Of a stretch of 14,992 bases of DNA, positions 7,727-13,745 are shown one piece after another. A program made the position numbers and the translations under genes. The stretch is from Cyanobacteriota bacterium. Its GTDB lineage: Bacteria; Cyanobacteriota; Cyanobacteriia; Leptolyngbyales; Leptolyngbyaceae. The DNA is taken from assembly GCA_027482985.1 (NCBI GenBank), contig JAIXVO010000666.1, positions 1-14,992 of the forward strand, written 5' to 3'. A model generated the notes under the pieces. That model was not told where the DNA came from. It worked only from the letters and a program-made list of their open reading frames with translations, and did not search any database. The stretch's first letter is position 1, and each line of letters opens with the position of its first letter.

Positions 7727-7750
7727 AAGGAGTTGAGGAATCAGCTCCTT
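7727..7750 (+). terminator. Hairpin downstream of the ssl1498-family gene
   Basis: A 10-bp stem (AAGGAGTTGA with TCAGCTCCTT, one G-T wobble) is closed by a GGAA tetraloop of the GNRA type. The downstream sequence TGATGTTTG is only moderately T-rich, so it may act as a terminator or as an mRNA 3'-end stabiliser. Confidence 0.55.
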
Positions 7751-7796
7751 TGATGTTTGCAGATCAAAAATTGAGCGACGGGTGGCACGCCCAAAT

Positions 7797-7828
7797 CGAT
7801 CGCAATGACCCAACTTGAATTGCGATCG
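7797..7828. repeat. Perfect 10-bp inverted repeat overlapping HIP1
   Basis: CGATCGCAAT (7797-7806) and ATTGCGATCG (7819-7828) pair fully around a 12-nt loop. There is no T-run behind it on either strand, so it is not a typical terminator. Its role is unknown. Confidence 0.65.
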
Positions 7829-7955
7829 CGCCCAACCGCATGGTTGCTCCAAAACTTTATTGGGGAGGGTGAAGAGTGCCTGTCACCCGCTGTTTCAAGT
7901 GTCCTGGCAGCGATGTTCCCTTCATAAAACTCTTCATTCTGAGCATAAATTATGA

Positions 7956-7967
7956 GTTAGATCTAAC
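7956..7967. promoter_or_regulatory. Perfect palindrome GTTAGATCTAAC, candidate operator
   Basis: This 12-bp perfect dyad lies 66 bp before the first V4R start codon, in AT-rich DNA where a promoter is expected. The size and symmetry suit a dimeric regulator. No regulator is identified. Confidence 0.4.
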
Positions 7968-8033
7968 AAACATAGGGAATATTAAGTCAAGCACATTCAA
8001 ATCACGCTTTCCATCGTTCCTGAGAGACCCTCT

Positions 8034-8717
8034 ATGGTGACTGCAACGCCCCAACCCAATTCCGCTCGCTTAGCAAATCCGAAAAAACATAATCACTATG
8101 GATTTCGCGACTTCTTTCAATTCGATCCGCAAAAAGGCACAATTCAGGATTGGAATGGCAGTCAAAACCTGTTAACCACAGAAGATTTCATCATTGGTTT
8201 AGTGGAAGGTTTAGAAGAAGAAGTGGGGGATGCCTCCGCTGCCATTATGTATACCATTGGCTGTGAATGGGGGCAGAAAGATGCCTTCTTCTTTGAAAAA
8301 TGGTTTGAAAAAGAATTCGATCGCAATATTCGCCAAACGAACCTCCTGTTCCTGCTCGAAACCTGGTGGTGGCCGTTCACCTCGCAGGGATGGGGACGGT
8401 GGGAAGTGGACATGGGCGATCGCAAACAGGGCTTCATGTTCATCAACATTTTCGACTCGGCAGTAGCTCGCACCCTGGGCGATGTCGGCAAACCTGTGTG
8501 CTACCTCTATGCTGGACTGTTTGCTGGATTTTTTACCGAAATGGTGAGAAAGCAACTAAGTTGTATCGAAATTCAGTGCTACTCGATGGGCGAAACCTAC
8601 TGCAAATTTCTCTTAGGCAGTCAGGAACGGATTGATGCCGCTGGGTTCTGGTTGAACGAAGGAGCCACCGCGAAGGACATTGAGAAGCGCCTGCGAGCAG
8701 GAGAAATTTTACGATGA
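8034..8717 (+). CDS. V4R-domain protein 1 (Slr0144-like)
   Basis: A 227-aa soluble protein. The C-terminal V4R (4-vinyl-reductase-like) domain covers about 155-198: PVCYLYAGLFAGFFTEM, LSCIEIQCYSMGE and TYCKFLLG, with Cys156, Cys177, Cys182 and Cys190 all present. The N-terminal two thirds hold a conserved GWGRWEVDMGDR block (119-130) shared with the second V4R protein. V4R domains bind small hydrophobic ligands, and relatives such as BchJ act in bacteriochlorophyll formation; tetrapyrrole binding here is inferred. It is the first gene of a five-gene run, and its stop overlaps the next start (ATGA at 8714-8717), so the two are translationally coupled. Gene order points to the Synechocystis Slr0144 counterpart, associated with photosystem II assembly. 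Confidence 0.88.
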   Translation: MVTATPQPNSARLANPKKHNHYGFRDFFQFDPQKGTIQDWNGSQNLLTTEDFIIGLVEGLEEEVGDASAAIMYTIGCEWGQKDAFFFEKWFEKEFDRNIRQTNLLFLLETWWWPFTSQGWGRWEVDMGDRKQGFMFINIFDSAVARTLGDVGKPVCYLYAGLFAGFFTEMVRKQLSCIEIQCYSMGETYCKFLLGSQERIDAAGFWLNEGATAKDIEKRLRAGEILR

Positions 8718-9025
8718 ATGCCGTGATTTTGCCCCACATGAACGGAACCGCTAAACCCGCCCCGACTGCTCATTGGTTGCAGGCTTCAGTGCAAGCCTTT
8801 TTCGTGGAAATTAATTGGGATGATCATCCCCCTGAACTCAGAGCACCGATCGCCTCGCCGACCGCAGACAGCCCCCCCACGTTGACACTCGATCTGAGTG
8901 TGGGTCGGTTTTTTGCCGCCATTAATTGGGATGGTAACGCGATCGCGGCACCCACTGCCGTTGAAGCGGTCAAACCCACTCCCCAAAATGAATTTACGCT
9001 GGATGACTTCTCCGATCTGTTTTAA
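8714..9025 (+). CDS. Small protein with two SVxxFFxxINWD motifs
   Basis: A 103-aa protein with no membrane helix, rich in Ala, Pro and Thr and probably largely disordered. It contains the same 12-residue motif twice: SVQAFFVEINWD (25-36) and SVGRFFAAINWD (62-73), 37 residues apart. Thirteen bases over INWD are identical in both copies (8810-8822 and 8921-8933), so this may be an internal duplication. The C-terminus FTLDDFSDLF (94-103) is an acidic-aromatic tail. No enzyme motif is present. The start overlaps the V4R stop by 4 nt, and the 9046 gene begins 20 bp after its stop. By position it would correspond to Slr0145, but I cannot confirm this from sequence. A role as an adaptor or linker peptide is a guess. 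Confidence 0.8.
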   Translation: MNAVILPHMNGTAKPAPTAHWLQASVQAFFVEINWDDHPPELRAPIASPTADSPPTLTLDLSVGRFFAAINWDGNAIAAPTAVEAVKPTPQNEFTLDDFSDLF

Positions 9026-9045
9026 CTTGCTATCCCCTCGTCGCC

Positions 9046-9519
9046 ATGCATCCTCAAATTGAAGCTTTATTTGACCAAGCCGAGAGTCGCTATCTCAAAC
9101 CCGAAGAATTAGGACTGCTGAATCAATATGTTGACTCTCTACCCGCTCGGTTAACCGCCTATCGTACTCTCCGAGATCGCGAACTCGACATCATGCAGCC
9201 CGTTGCCGACCAGTTGCAGGCCGAGCTGCCCCAAGAAAAGCTTGAACAGCTGGAACGTGCTATCAAAAATGCTTTGCTCACCCTGCGCTACTGCGCCATG
9301 GGGATGTTGCTGAACGACGACACCTTCGTCAAAGAGCGATTGGTGGGTTGGTTGGGTGGCACCATGAGTTTGTATAACAACGCTACCATCAACACCACGC
9401 TCTATCGCTTGCTCCACCAACGCCTCTCCGAAGTACTGGGCAACTCGACTACCAGCCTCCTCACCCCTCATTTGTTAATGGCGCAGACCTTGTTACACGA
9501 ACTCACGCCCCAGACTTAG
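9046..9519 (+). CDS. Phycobiliprotein-fold-like protein lacking the bilin cysteine
   Basis: A 157-aa all-helical protein. RYLKPEELGLLNQYVDSLPA (15-34) followed by RLTAYRTLRD (35-44) resembles the globin-like start of allophycocyanin-type subunits. Residues 71-100, with LLTLRYCAMGMLLNDD and TFVKERLV, resemble the segment around the bilin-binding loop (ACLRDMEIILRY in phycobiliproteins). In my by-eye alignment Ala72 sits where the bilin-attaching Cys84 would be and Asn75 where Asp87 would be, so it should carry no covalent bilin. It is third in the V4R-kinase gene run and by position would match Slr0146. Its role is unknown; a structural or regulatory partner of photosystem or phycobilisome assembly is plausible. 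The family assignment is moderate because the similarity is remote. Confidence 0.75.
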   Translation: MHPQIEALFDQAESRYLKPEELGLLNQYVDSLPARLTAYRTLRDRELDIMQPVADQLQAELPQEKLEQLERAIKNALLTLRYCAMGMLLNDDTFVKERLVGWLGGTMSLYNNATINTTLYRLLHQRLSEVLGNSTTSLLTPHLLMAQTLLHELTPQT

Positions 9520-9574
9520 GCCGGACTGATTCGCCGAGTTCTCCCTTCCTATTCTTTTATTCCCCCTTTTTCCT

Positions 9575-10231
9575 ATGATTTCAGTCGCTGATTTACTCAC
9601 AAACAACCGTGTCCCCGGTAACTACTTCGCTACTGATGTGTATGTCCGCAGCGACTTGGAATTGGGACTGCTCGAAAACCGCCGGGGCGATCGCTTGTTG
9701 GCATTACCCGAAACTCTCATCCAATCGATTTATGCTGGGTTGGACAAAGAAACGGGACAGGCTACTCGGTTAGTGCTCTTCAACTGTGGCAAGTGGTGGG
9801 GCAAAAATTTTTACACGCGGTTTCGGGATGAGCTGACTGATTACTATGGGCAAGCCCTCTCGGATATGACCATGGCAGAATTTTTGCAATGTTTGCAGCA
9901 ATGCTGGGTGACGCATGGCTGGGGCAAGATTGAACTCGATCATCAGTTTCAGCAACGGGGCTTTTTGGTGATTAAGTCCTGGAACTCACCATTTGCTAAG
10001 CAAGCACCGCAAGGCACACGCCCTGTTTGCTATTTTGAAGCAGGCATTTTGAGCTCGTTCTTTAGCCAGTTGACCGGCCGGGATTTGCATTGTGTCCAGA
10101 CTACTTGCGAATCTTTGGGCGCGGATGCGAATCACTTTGTGCTGGGATTAGAGAAACGGCTGGGGGCGATCGCCGAAATGGTGGAACAGCAGACAGATCA
10201 CGATACCATCATGGGTAAGCTGTGTGCTTAA
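9575..10231 (+). CDS. V4R-domain protein 2 (Slr0147-like)
   Basis: A 218-aa soluble paralogue of the 8034 product. Shared features are a GWGKIELDH block (115-123) and the V4R region 150-192: PVCYFEAGILSSFFSQL, LHCVQTTCESLG and NHFVLG. Cys152, Cys173 and Cys178 match Cys156, Cys177 and Cys182 of the first protein, but the fourth cysteine (Cys190 there) is Asn186 here. The N-terminus differs and carries a WWGKNFYTRFRDEL segment (74-87). As in the first protein, ligand binding to a tetrapyrrole-like molecule is inferred from the family. The ATG is preceded by a 35-nt pyrimidine-rich leader instead of a Shine-Dalgarno. The kinase gene starts 21 bp after its stop. Confidence 0.87.
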   Translation: MISVADLLTNNRVPGNYFATDVYVRSDLELGLLENRRGDRLLALPETLIQSIYAGLDKETGQATRLVLFNCGKWWGKNFYTRFRDELTDYYGQALSDMTMAEFLQCLQQCWVTHGWGKIELDHQFQQRGFLVIKSWNSPFAKQAPQGTRPVCYFEAGILSSFFSQLTGRDLHCVQTTCESLGADANHFVLGLEKRLGAIAEMVEQQTDHDTIMGKLCA

Positions 10232-10252
10232 TGCCCTTTTTCCCCCGCTGAT

Positions 10253-12154
10253 GTGTCCTATTCTTTTGCCAAGGAATTACGTCGCTCCAAGTATCGACTG
10301 CTTGGCTTAGTTGGGCAAGGACAATTTGGGCGGGTGTATTGTGCCATGCACCGCAAAACGGGACGGCTGGTGGCGCTCAAGGAACTTAACCGCGATCGCT
10401 TTTCCACTCACAAATTTTTGCGGGAACTCCGGTTTTTGCTGAGTTTGCAGCATGACAACATCGTCACCTGTCAGGCGATGGAGCAAACCGCAACCGGGCG
10501 GTATTTGATCATGGACTACTGCGAGGGCGGGACGCTCCGAAGTTTGTTAGAGGAAGATGTGACGCTGCATCCGCTCCAGGGGTTGCAACTAATCACGCAA
10601 ATTCTGGCCGGGTTAGCCCATGCCCATGAGCATGAGATCGTCCATTGCGACATCAAGCCTGAAAATATTTTGCTGACCGTAACGGCGACAGGCTGGACGG
10701 CAAAAATTTCAGATTTTGGGATTGCGCGGCTGAGTCAGGAAATGGAGGCGGATGACTTTAGTAATACTGGGTCGCCCGCTTATATGGCTCCCGAACGGTT
10801 TTATGGGCAGTACTCGATCGCCTCTGACCTGTATGCTGTCGGCGTATTGTTATTTGAAATGCTGGTGGGGCAGCGGCCCTTCTCCGGCCTGCCGACAGAA
10901 CTAATGTCCGCCCATCTCAACCGGGCGGTGCAAATTCCCGATACCGTTCCCGCCGATCTGCAAGCGGTGATTCGGACCGCCCTACAGAAATTGCCTGCCC
11001 GCCGATTTCGGTCGGCCCAGGCGATGAAGACGGCATTGGAGACGGCGATCGCGATCGGGGCGGCGGAGTTGAGTCAGGGGTGGCAAGCGACGGAACTGCT
11101 GCGAGCCAGAAATCCAGCGCCAGGGGTGCCATTTCAGGCCGATTACCAGGAACTATTGGATACCCCAATCCCCCAATTGATGCGGTATCAGCCCCACAAT
11201 GCCAGTACGTTACCGGGGGACTGGCAAGACCATCAGTTTTTTCGGGTGTACGGCAATCGGATTGGGTTGCAAACCTATGTCAGTCTGTCGGCCGAATTGC
11301 GAGCGGTGCTGACCTCACCGTTGCAGGAACCACCGACGACTATGCCGCGAGTCCGCTTGCCGGAAGCGATCGCCCAACTGGTGGTACAGCCACGGGGGTG
11401 TTGGGCGGTCACGCAACAGGCGGTGTATTGGCTCGATGCCGCTTTGTTCTATCCAGAGCCGGATACGCCGCCAGGTCAACCCCAACTCCTGATCGAATTT
11501 GAGCGCCAATCCCAGGTGGCGATCGCGCCCACTGGCACCTGGTTGGCAACGGCCCAACCCACCGGCACCCCCGCCACCAGTCAGCTAAAAATTTGGCCTT
11601 TACGCCACTTCCCCTACCGCCCCATTCTGACTCAGCCCATTCCCGCCCCCTTCCAACTCTTGATTCCGGATGCCCGTCACTTAGGCGTGGTCTCACACCT
11701 GACGGATGCCAGTTCACAAAGCAGTATTACGGGCGTTCGGATTGACTTATTCTCGCGCCGGGGGACAGAAGTCGGGTGTCTCAAGCTCCCGCTCCCGCTG
11801 CGGCAGTTGGTGCCCACCCTCACGCCCTATCGCCTGCTGGCCACGGAACCGCAGTCGCCGCAGTCATTCCTGTTTCTCGATCTGAAGCCCCTCCGGATTC
11901 AACGGGTCGGGTTAGGCATGACACCCCATCTGTTTGCCACCACTAGTTGGGGTTACGCCGTGATCAGTCAAGCGGGTCAAATTATTTTGCTGGACCCCTA
12001 CGGGCAAATTATGGGAGAGATTGATGGCCCCCGCCAGCCGACGGCGATCGCGTTTCTCTCGCCGCAACAGTTGTTAATCGCCACCTGGGAAGAAACTCAG
12101 GGCTATTTATATGGGGTCAACTTACAAGATCTGAATTTGGATATCTTGTTTTAG
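10253..12154 (+). CDS. spkG: Serine/threonine protein kinase with C-terminal propeller-like domain (SpkG-like)
   Basis: A 633-aa protein. Residues about 13-270 form a complete Hanks-type kinase: glycine loop GQGQFGRVY (21-29), VALK with catalytic Lys43, helix-C Glu58, catalytic loop HCDIKPEN (131-138, Asp133, Asn138), DFG (154-156), APE (179-181) and Asp192. The catalytic loop has Cys instead of the usual Arg before Asp, making it a non-RD kinase that may not need activation-loop phosphorylation. Residues about 300-633 contain short beta-rich units such as GCWAVTQQAVYWLD, TGTWLATAQPT and GYAVISQAGQIILLDPYG, suggestive of a beta-propeller. No membrane helix is seen. GTG 10253 is used because no ATG occurs in frame before residue 32. 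By synteny it is the SpkG counterpart (slr0152); Synechocystis SpkG has been reported to act on a ferredoxin encoded in its own cluster, which is absent here. Confidence 0.9.
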   Translation: MSYSFAKELRRSKYRLLGLVGQGQFGRVYCAMHRKTGRLVALKELNRDRFSTHKFLRELRFLLSLQHDNIVTCQAMEQTATGRYLIMDYCEGGTLRSLLEEDVTLHPLQGLQLITQILAGLAHAHEHEIVHCDIKPENILLTVTATGWTAKISDFGIARLSQEMEADDFSNTGSPAYMAPERFYGQYSIASDLYAVGVLLFEMLVGQRPFSGLPTELMSAHLNRAVQIPDTVPADLQAVIRTALQKLPARRFRSAQAMKTALETAIAIGAAELSQGWQATELLRARNPAPGVPFQADYQELLDTPIPQLMRYQPHNASTLPGDWQDHQFFRVYGNRIGLQTYVSLSAELRAVLTSPLQEPPTTMPRVRLPEAIAQLVVQPRGCWAVTQQAVYWLDAALFYPEPDTPPGQPQLLIEFERQSQVAIAPTGTWLATAQPTGTPATSQLKIWPLRHFPYRPILTQPIPAPFQLLIPDARHLGVVSHLTDASSQSSITGVRIDLFSRRGTEVGCLKLPLPLRQLVPTLTPYRLLATEPQSPQSFLFLDLKPLRIQRVGLGMTPHLFATTSWGYAVISQAGQIILLDPYGQIMGEIDGPRQPTAIAFLSPQQLLIATWEETQGYLYGVNLQDLNLDILF

Positions 12155-12224
12155 TTCTGCGCCCCACAGACACTCGCCTGCCCTGTAAACTGATCCCTAT
12201 CCCTTCATCCCGTTTTCCTTGGTT

Positions 12225-12938
12225 ATGGACTTTGCTTGGTTAACGCCCAGTCATTTTGTGATTGTTGGGCTGCTGGTGGTATTCGCGATCGCTCATAGTG
12301 GGCTGGCGGCGCTCCGTCCCTGGGCCGAAAAGCGGATCGGGGCGCGGTTGTATCGAGTGATTTTTGCCCTCGTGAGTTTACCGCTGGCGACGATTCTGAT
12401 TATTTACTTCTTCAACCATCGCTACGATGGGGCGCAACTCTGGCAAGTGCAGGGCGTGCCTGGTGTGGCTCCAGTCGTGTGGGGGTTGTCAGCGATTTCG
12501 TTCCTGTTTCTCTATCCGGCGACGTTTAACCTGCTGGAAATTGCCGCCGTCCAAAAGCCCGAAGTCCATCTTTACGAAACCGGGATCATTCGCATTACCC
12601 GCCATCCGCAAATGGTAGGACAGGTGATCTGGTGTATTGCCCATACCCTCTGGTTGGGCACCACGTTTATGATCGTCACCTCGGTCGGGTTGATTCTGCA
12701 TCACCTGTTTGGCGTGTGGCATGGCGATCGCCGCTTACAGGCGCGCTATGGCGAGGCATTTACCGCTGTGAAAGAACGGACATCCGTGATCCCGTTTGGG
12801 GCGATCGTGCAGGGCAAACAGCAATTACAGCTCCAGGAATTTTTGCGACCCGCCTATGTGGGGGTAGCGGGATTTGCTTGGCTGTTGTGGTGGGCGCATC
12901 CGATATTAATTAGTGCAACGGGGAGCGTAGGCTGGTAG
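12225..12938 (+). CDS. NnrU-family membrane protein, 15-cis-zeta-carotene isomerase (Z-ISO)-like
   Basis: A 237-aa integral membrane protein with about six hydrophobic segments (roughly 10-28, 44-63, 83-101, 131-146, 147-163, 209-229). Conserved blocks are FAIAHSGLAALRPW (20-33), GIIRITRHPQMVGQVIWC (120-137), AHTLWLGT (139-146), LHHLFGVWHGDRRL (158-171) and RYGEAFTAVKERTSVIPFGA (174-193). These closely resemble the plant Z-ISO blocks as I remember them. Z-ISO is a heme-dependent isomerase that converts 9,15,9'-tri-cis- to 9,9'-di-cis-zeta-carotene; invariant His24, His127, His140 and His159/160 are candidate heme ligands. NnrU proteins in denitrifiers have another role, so enzyme function remains inferred. 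A TTG at 12219 would add two residues; ATG 12225 is preferred. It follows the kinase gene after 70 bp on the same strand. Confidence 0.85.
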   Translation: MDFAWLTPSHFVIVGLLVVFAIAHSGLAALRPWAEKRIGARLYRVIFALVSLPLATILIIYFFNHRYDGAQLWQVQGVPGVAPVVWGLSAISFLFLYPATFNLLEIAAVQKPEVHLYETGIIRITRHPQMVGQVIWCIAHTLWLGTTFMIVTSVGLILHHLFGVWHGDRRLQARYGEAFTAVKERTSVIPFGAIVQGKQQLQLQEFLRPAYVGVAGFAWLLWWAHPILISATGSVGW

Positions 12939-12995
12939 GATAATCCCAGAATTGATCCCAGCGAATCGTCGAGCGGGAAGCTTATTAACAAAACA

Positions 12996-13331
12996 ATGAT
13001 TCAATCCACCCTTGAACAAGAAATTCTCGAGTCTACTGCTCCCGTTTTAGTTCATTTTGGCGCTCCGTGGTGTGGACCTTGCCGCATGATTGAACCCCTC
13101 CTGACCCGCTTTCAGGCTGAGTTTGGGGCTTCTCTCAAGTTGATTGGGATCAACGCCGACGAGAACTTGAGACTGGCTAGCCAATACCGCATCACGACGT
13201 TGCCGACCCTGCTATTTTTTGACCAGGGCAAATTGCAGCACCGGATGGAAGGGCTGTATAAGCGCGAGTTGTTATGGGATGAGTTAGTGCGGTTGGTGCA
13301 AGTGCCTTTGCAGCCACAATCGCTTAAATAA
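12996..13331 (+). CDS. Thioredoxin-family protein
   Basis: A 111-aa cytoplasmic thioredoxin. The active site is APWCGPCRM (23-31) with redox Cys26 and Cys29, and the cis-proline loop is TTLPT (67-71, Pro70). KLIGINADEN (48-57) and TLLFFDQGKL (71-80) complete the fold. Length is normal for a single-domain thioredoxin, with no signal peptide, so it should reduce target disulfides in the cytosol or stroma-like compartment using ferredoxin- or NADPH-thioredoxin reductase. It begins 57 bp after the carotene isomerase gene and may be the last gene of that transcript. The subtype (m, x, y) cannot be decided by eye. Its last 8 bases overlap the end of a minus-strand coding remnant. Confidence 0.92.
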   Translation: MIQSTLEQEILESTAPVLVHFGAPWCGPCRMIEPLLTRFQAEFGASLKLIGINADENLRLASQYRITTLPTLLFFDQGKLQHRMEGLYKRELLWDELVRLVQVPLQPQSLK

Positions 13332-13548
13332 AATTACTTTTATAAAATTTAACTCCCAAAAATCGTAGGGGTTTAGCATCGATCCCGATCTTGGCGATAG
13401 CCGAGTCGTTGTGCCGAATGCCAAACTCTGGTGCCACTTTTAAGCGTTCAGCGATCGCCCATTGCCCTGAAGTTAATATGGGCAAATTGTAGCGATCGCA
13501 CAAATCGGAAATATCTCTTAAGAATTGGCAGAACCAGCCTAAAGGCGT
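13324..13548 (-). pseudogene. Unrecognised coding remnant, 74 sense codons without a start
   Basis: The minus strand is open for 74 codons between TGA (13549-13551) and TAA (13324-13326) and reads like real protein: FCQFLRDISDLCDRYNLPI, LTSGQWAIAERLKVAPEF, GIRHNDSAIAKIGID and AKPLRFLGVKFYKS. Two HIP1 octamers lie inside. There is no ATG in the frame and no continuation in any frame upstream that I can recognise. It looks like the preserved C-terminal end of a truncated gene, or a gene broken by the stop at 13549. I do not recognise the family. It could also start at a TTG as a small protein. Confidence 0.5.
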
Positions 13549-13745
13549 TCAATTTTACAGCACTGACCCTCTAGGCTGGCATTTAATGGACTGGTTCATA
13601 GACTGGTCTGTCAGTCGTTTGACGGTTGGTATCTGCTCAAGAAGCTGAAATCTTGTGTGAGGTCTTGCGCGTTTCGCAATGGGCTTATGTCACAATGTAA
13701 ACGGCTTTTTCCACCCAATGAAGAACTTTTACGTGGGCATAACGA
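13549..13745 (+). promoter_or_regulatory. Upstream region of ndhF
   Basis: With the remnant, the gap between thioredoxin and ndhF is 414 bp. In this half no coding signal is visible. It holds CCAGCCTA (13534-13541) pairing with TAGGCTGG (13572-13579), a small dyad TTGCG/CGCAA (13665-13679), and probably the ndhF promoter. No good Shine-Dalgarno sequence precedes the ATG at 13746. I could not match it to a known regulator site such as NdhR or NtcA. Confidence 0.4.

Larger units (their letters stand above)
7751..8033. other. Non-coding region upstream of the V4R operon
   Basis: With the preceding hairpin, the gap between genes is 360 bp (7674-8033). No protein-like frame or RNA gene is visible. 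It holds a 10-bp inverted repeat (7797-7828), a 6-bp hairpin GGGTGA/TCACCC (7867-7888), and an AT-rich stretch from about 7921 to 8010 with a perfect palindrome at 7956-7967. This stretch probably carries the operon promoter. The ATG at 8034 is preceded by GAGAGACCCTCT, a poor ribosome site. Confidence 0.5.

Noticed and set aside
7721..7888. Riboswitch or small RNA gene from the hairpins between ssl1498-family gene and V4R operon
   Set aside because: The hairpins are separate and simple, and no conserved aptamer core is recognisable; terminator and inverted-repeat calls are enough.
8162..8635. Open frames on both strands within the first V4R gene
   Set aside because: They overlap a well-supported coding gene with family motifs and have no protein-family character of their own.
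10251..10253. ATG two bases before the kinase GTG
   Set aside because: It is in a different frame from the kinase; GTG at 10253 is the only upstream start in frame.
13665..13679. TTGCG/CGCAA dyad as a specific regulator site before ndhF
   Set aside because: Only 5 bp per arm and no match to NdhR or NtcA consensus; listed only as part of the upstream region.
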